The notes under the pieces are model-generated. The model made no database searches. It was not told the DNA's origin and worked only from the letters and a program-made list of their open reading frames with translations. This document shows, one piece after another, positions 16,530 to 18,821 of a DNA stretch of 18,821 nt. Both the position numbers and the translations under genes were made by a program. The stretch spans positions 1-18,821 of the forward strand of contig CABYCA010000014.1 of the NCBI GenBank assembly GCA_902517365.1, given 5' to 3'. The DNA is from an uncultured Bacteroidota bacterium. Lineage in GTDB: Bacteria > Bacteroidota > Bacteroidia > Flavobacteriales > Flavobacteriaceae. How positions within the stretch are numbered: the stretch's first letter is position 1; every line of letters starts with the position of its first letter.

Positions 16530-17549
16530 TTACTTAATTAGAACTGACTTAAATTTATCGATATTTTTAAGAGCTATTCCAGTTCCCCTAACTACAGCCT
16601 GTAGGGGGTCTTCAGCAATATAAACTGGAAGATCAGTTTTTTTTGATAACCTTTCATCAAGGCCTCTAAGCAATGCACCCCCTCCAGCTAAATAGATTCC
16701 AGTATTATAAATATCTGCGGCAAGTTCAGGAGGTGTCTGCGATAATGTTTCCATAATTGAGTCTTCGATTCTTATCACAGACTTATCAATAGCCTTTGCA
16801 ACTTCTATGTGAGATATAATCTTTTCTTTTGGTTTACCCGATAAAAGGTCTCTACCTTGAACATGCATATCTTCAGGTGGTTCGTCTAAGCTTTCAGTAA
16901 CAGAACCAACTTCAATTTTAATTTTTTCAGCAGTTCTGTCACCTATATATAAGTTATGTTTAGTTCTCATGTAATATACAATATCATTCGTAAGAACATC
17001 ACCTGCAACTTTTAAAGATTTCTCACATACAATTCCTGATAATGCAATCACAGCAATCTCAGTTGTACCCCCACCAATATCAACAACCATATTACCTTTA
17101 GGTTTAACTATGTCAATTCCAATTCCAATAGCTGCAGCCATAGGTTCATGTATTAAGTATACTTCTTTACCATTTACCCTTTCTGCAGATTCTTTAACAG
17201 CTCTCATCTCAACTTCGGTTATACCCGAAGGGATACATATAACCATTGTCAATGAAGGGGAAAACCATCTTTTCTTTAAAGTAGGGATACTTTTTATTAA
17301 TTCGCTGATCATTTTCTCTGAAGCCTCAAAATCAGCTATAACACCATCCTTTAAAGGTCTTATTGTTTTAATGTTTTCATGTGTTTTTCCTTGCATGAAT
17401 TTGGCCTCTTCACCAATTGCAATAATTTTTTTTGTTGATCGATCCATTGCAACAATAGAGGGACTGTTAATCACAACCTTATCATTATGAATAATTAGTG
17501 TATTTGCAGTGCCTAGGTCTATCGCTATTTCTTCCGTAAAAAATCCCAT
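16530..17549 (-). CDS. mreB: MreB, actin-like rod-shape protein (right-arm, native-context copy)
   Basis: This 339-residue MreB is identical to the product at 1273-2292, with DLGTANT (11-17), DIGGGTTE (157-164) and LAGGGALL (287-294). The start is the ATG at 17547-17549; an in-frame upstream TTG (17559-17561) overlaps the -7 box. It leads the mreB-mreC-mreD-mrdA-rodA operon on the minus strand, downstream of purH with a 33-base gap that holds its promoter. This is the copy most likely to be the organism's real mreB locus. Confidence 0.96.
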   Translation of the reverse strand: MGFFTEEIAIDLGTANTLIIHNDKVVINSPSIVAMDRSTKKIIAIGEEAKFMQGKTHENIKTIRPLKDGVIADFEASEKMISELIKSIPTLKKRWFSPSLTMVICIPSGITEVEMRAVKESAERVNGKEVYLIHEPMAAAIGIGIDIVKPKGNMVVDIGGGTTEIAVIALSGIVCEKSLKVAGDVLTNDIVYYMRTKHNLYIGDRTAEKIKIEVGSVTESLDEPPEDMHVQGRDLLSGKPKEKIISHIEVAKAIDKSVIRIEDSIMETLSQTPPELAADIYNTGIYLAGGGALLRGLDERLSKKTDLPVYIAEDPLQAVVRGTGIALKNIDKFKSVLIK

Positions 17550-17558
17550 AATAATCTG

Positions 17559-17566
17559 CAAAGGTA
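17559..17566 (-). promoter_or_regulatory. Bacteroidetes-type -7 promoter box for mreB (right-arm copy)
   Basis: The minus strand reads TACCTTTG, an exact match to TAnnTTTG, 9 bases before the mreB ATG. It is the mirror of 1256-1263. No clear -33 element is seen. It would drive the whole cell-shape operon with almost no leader. Confidence 0.6.
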
Positions 17567-17582
17567 GTTAAATAATGGAAAT

Positions 17583-18821
17583 CTAATGTTTAAAATGCCT
17601 TATTCCTGAAAACATCATTGACATTTTATTCTGATTGCAAAATTCTATTGAATCTATATCTCTTACAGAGCCTCCTGGCTGAACAATCGATTTTATACCA
17701 TTTTTAAATGAAATTTCAACACAATCAGAAAATGGGAAAAAAGCATCACTAGCTAAACTAGCTCCATCTAAATCAAATCCAAATTTCTTTGATTTATCTA
17801 TTGCCTGATTTAATGCATCAATTCTCGAAACTTGACCCATGCCAGACCCAATTAATTGTTGATTTTTAATGATAATAATACAATTGGATTTTGTATGCTT
17901 GGCAATAATTGATGCAAGAACTAAATCACCAGAATTATTTTTATCTGGTGATATATTTGTTACGATTTTAAAGTCATTAAAAGTTTCAGTCTTCATGTCA
18001 AAATCTTGCACTAGCTCACCATTTATGCAAGTTCGTCTCTGAATACTTACTTTTGGAATTTTTTTTAATTTAATTAAAATTCTATTTTTTTTTGATTTTA
18101 ATACTTTCAATGCTTCATCTTCAAAATCAGGAGCAATTAATATCTCGAAGAATAATTTGTTAATTTGATTGGCAGTATTTTTATCAATAATTTTATTTGT
18201 TGCTAGAATTCCTCCAAACGCTGATATGCTATCGCAACCTAAGGAATCATTATAAGCTTCAATTAAAGAATCTCTGATTGCTACTCCACATGGGTTATTG
18301 TGTTTATGTATTAGAAAAATTGCTTTATCAGAGACTAAATCTCTTAGTAAATTAATCGAAGAATCAATATCGAGTAAGTTGTTATATGAAATATCTTTAC
18401 CATTGATCTGCTCGAAGCATTCATTAAAATCACCAATGAATCTCGCTTTTTGATGAGGGTTCTCACCGTATCTTAATTCTCTTGAAGTATTGCTTCCATT
18501 TAAATATGAAAATATTTTTGAGTCATAATCTGAGCTTTTATTGAATGCTTCAACTGCTAGTCTTTTTCTTAAAGAAATATCAGTTGAACAATTATCATTT
18601 AAGACATAAGTTAACTCCTCATACTGAGATGAGGAACTTATACATACTATATTTTGATAATTTTTTGCAGCTGCTCTTATTAAGGATACCCCGCCAATAT
18701 CAATTTTTTCAATTATTTCATTATGGTCATTTGAGTTTTTTACTGTTTCTTCAAATGGATACAAGTCTACAATTACAAGATCAATATCTGGAATATCATA
18801 TTTTTTTGAATCCTCAATATC
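17583..18821 (-). CDS. purH: PurH, bifunctional AICAR transformylase/IMP cyclohydrolase, 5'-truncated (right-arm copy)
   Basis: This is the mirror copy of 1-1239. The frame is open to the last base of the window, so about 95 N-terminal residues of the cyclohydrolase domain are missing. The visible 412 residues contain the end of that domain and the complete AICAR transformylase domain, with RYGENPHQK, HKHNNPCG and the final RHFKH. It precedes mreB by 33 bases, as in the left arm. Both copies break at the same base, so they appear to share one sequence end. Confidence 0.95.
   Translation of the reverse strand, partial: DIEDSKKYDIPDIDLVIVDLYPFEETVKNSNDHNEIIEKIDIGGVSLIRAAAKNYQNIVCISSSSQYEELTYVLNDNCSTDISLRKRLAVEAFNKSSDYDSKIFSYLNGSNTSRELRYGENPHQKARFIGDFNECFEQINGKDISYNNLLDIDSSINLLRDLVSDKAIFLIHKHNNPCGVAIRDSLIEAYNDSLGCDSISAFGGILATNKIIDKNTANQINKLFFEILIAPDFEDEALKVLKSKKNRILIKLKKIPKVSIQRRTCINGELVQDFDMKTETFNDFKIVTNISPDKNNSGDLVLASIIAKHTKSNCIIIIKNQQLIGSGMGQVSRIDALNQAIDKSKKFGFDLDGASLASDAFFPFSDCVEISFKNGIKSIVQPGGSVRDIDSIEFCNQNKMSMMFSGIRHFKH

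Larger units (their letters stand above)
14993..18821 (-). repeat. Right arm of the 3.83 kb terminal inverted repeat (probable native copy)
   Basis: This arm is the reverse complement of 1-3829. Here mrdA continues without a break past base 14993 into the rest of PBP2 and overlaps rodA, giving the standard purH-mreB-mreC-mreD-mrdA-rodA order. This arm therefore appears native and the left one joined. The outer end, base 18821, falls inside purH at exactly the base where the left arm starts. Confidence 0.97.

Noticed and set aside
1..18821. Linear replicon or phage with natural terminal inverted repeats
   Set aside because: The arms contain core housekeeping genes cut mid-gene, there are no replication, capsid, terminase or telomere-resolvase genes, and the arms are perfect to the last base of the window.

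Overview
The window is AT-rich, densely packed DNA, apparently from a member of the Bacteroidota, most likely a streamlined (perhaps marine) flavobacterium. The evidence is the gene families and their order: purH-mreB-mreC-mreD-mrdA-rodA, a degradative-type HMG-CoA reductase next to a GYDIA-type GHMP kinase, surE-lpxB, and a large Prc/Tsp-type protease. A Bacteroidetes-style TAnnTTTG -7 box in front of mreB agrees. Most genes overlap or are separated by a few bases, and no gene-free stretch reaches 300 bases.

Layout. The dominant structure is a pair of inverted arms. Bases 1-3829 are the reverse complement of 14993-18821, and base x pairs with base 18822-x. Each arm carries a 5'-truncated purH, mreB, a frameshifted mreC, mreD and the start of mrdA. 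In the right arm, mrdA continues intact and overlaps rodA, which is the expected native order. In the left arm, mrdA stops after codon 81 and is joined to the C-terminal part of a PpiD-like periplasmic peptidylprolyl isomerase (3830-4198). The unique core runs ppiD fragment (+), GYDIA GHMP kinase and HMG-CoA reductase (-), peptide transporter (+), lpxB and surE (-), C-terminal processing protease (+), rodA and mrdA (-).

How the genes work together. MreB, MreC, MreD, PBP2 (MrdA) and RodA form the elongasome that builds the lateral cell wall. LpxB makes the lipid A precursor of the outer membrane. PpiD and the Prc-like protease belong to envelope protein folding and quality control. HMG-CoA reductase, probably with the GYDIA kinase, serves the mevalonate route to isoprenoids. 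PurH finishes IMP synthesis, SurE is a nucleotide phosphatase, and the POT transporter imports small peptides.

Main caution. The inverted duplication ends exactly at both window edges, inside a gene, and its inner end breaks two genes with no recombinase, IS element or phage gene nearby. The simplest reading is an inverted chimera (typical of multiple-displacement amplification) or an assembly path that used one repeat unit twice. A real inverted duplication cannot be excluded from sequence alone. I see no undescribed biological system: all genes belong to known housekeeping families. The points worth a second look are the inverted join, the mreC frameshift, the nearly leaderless mreB promoter and the little-characterised GYDIA kinase.
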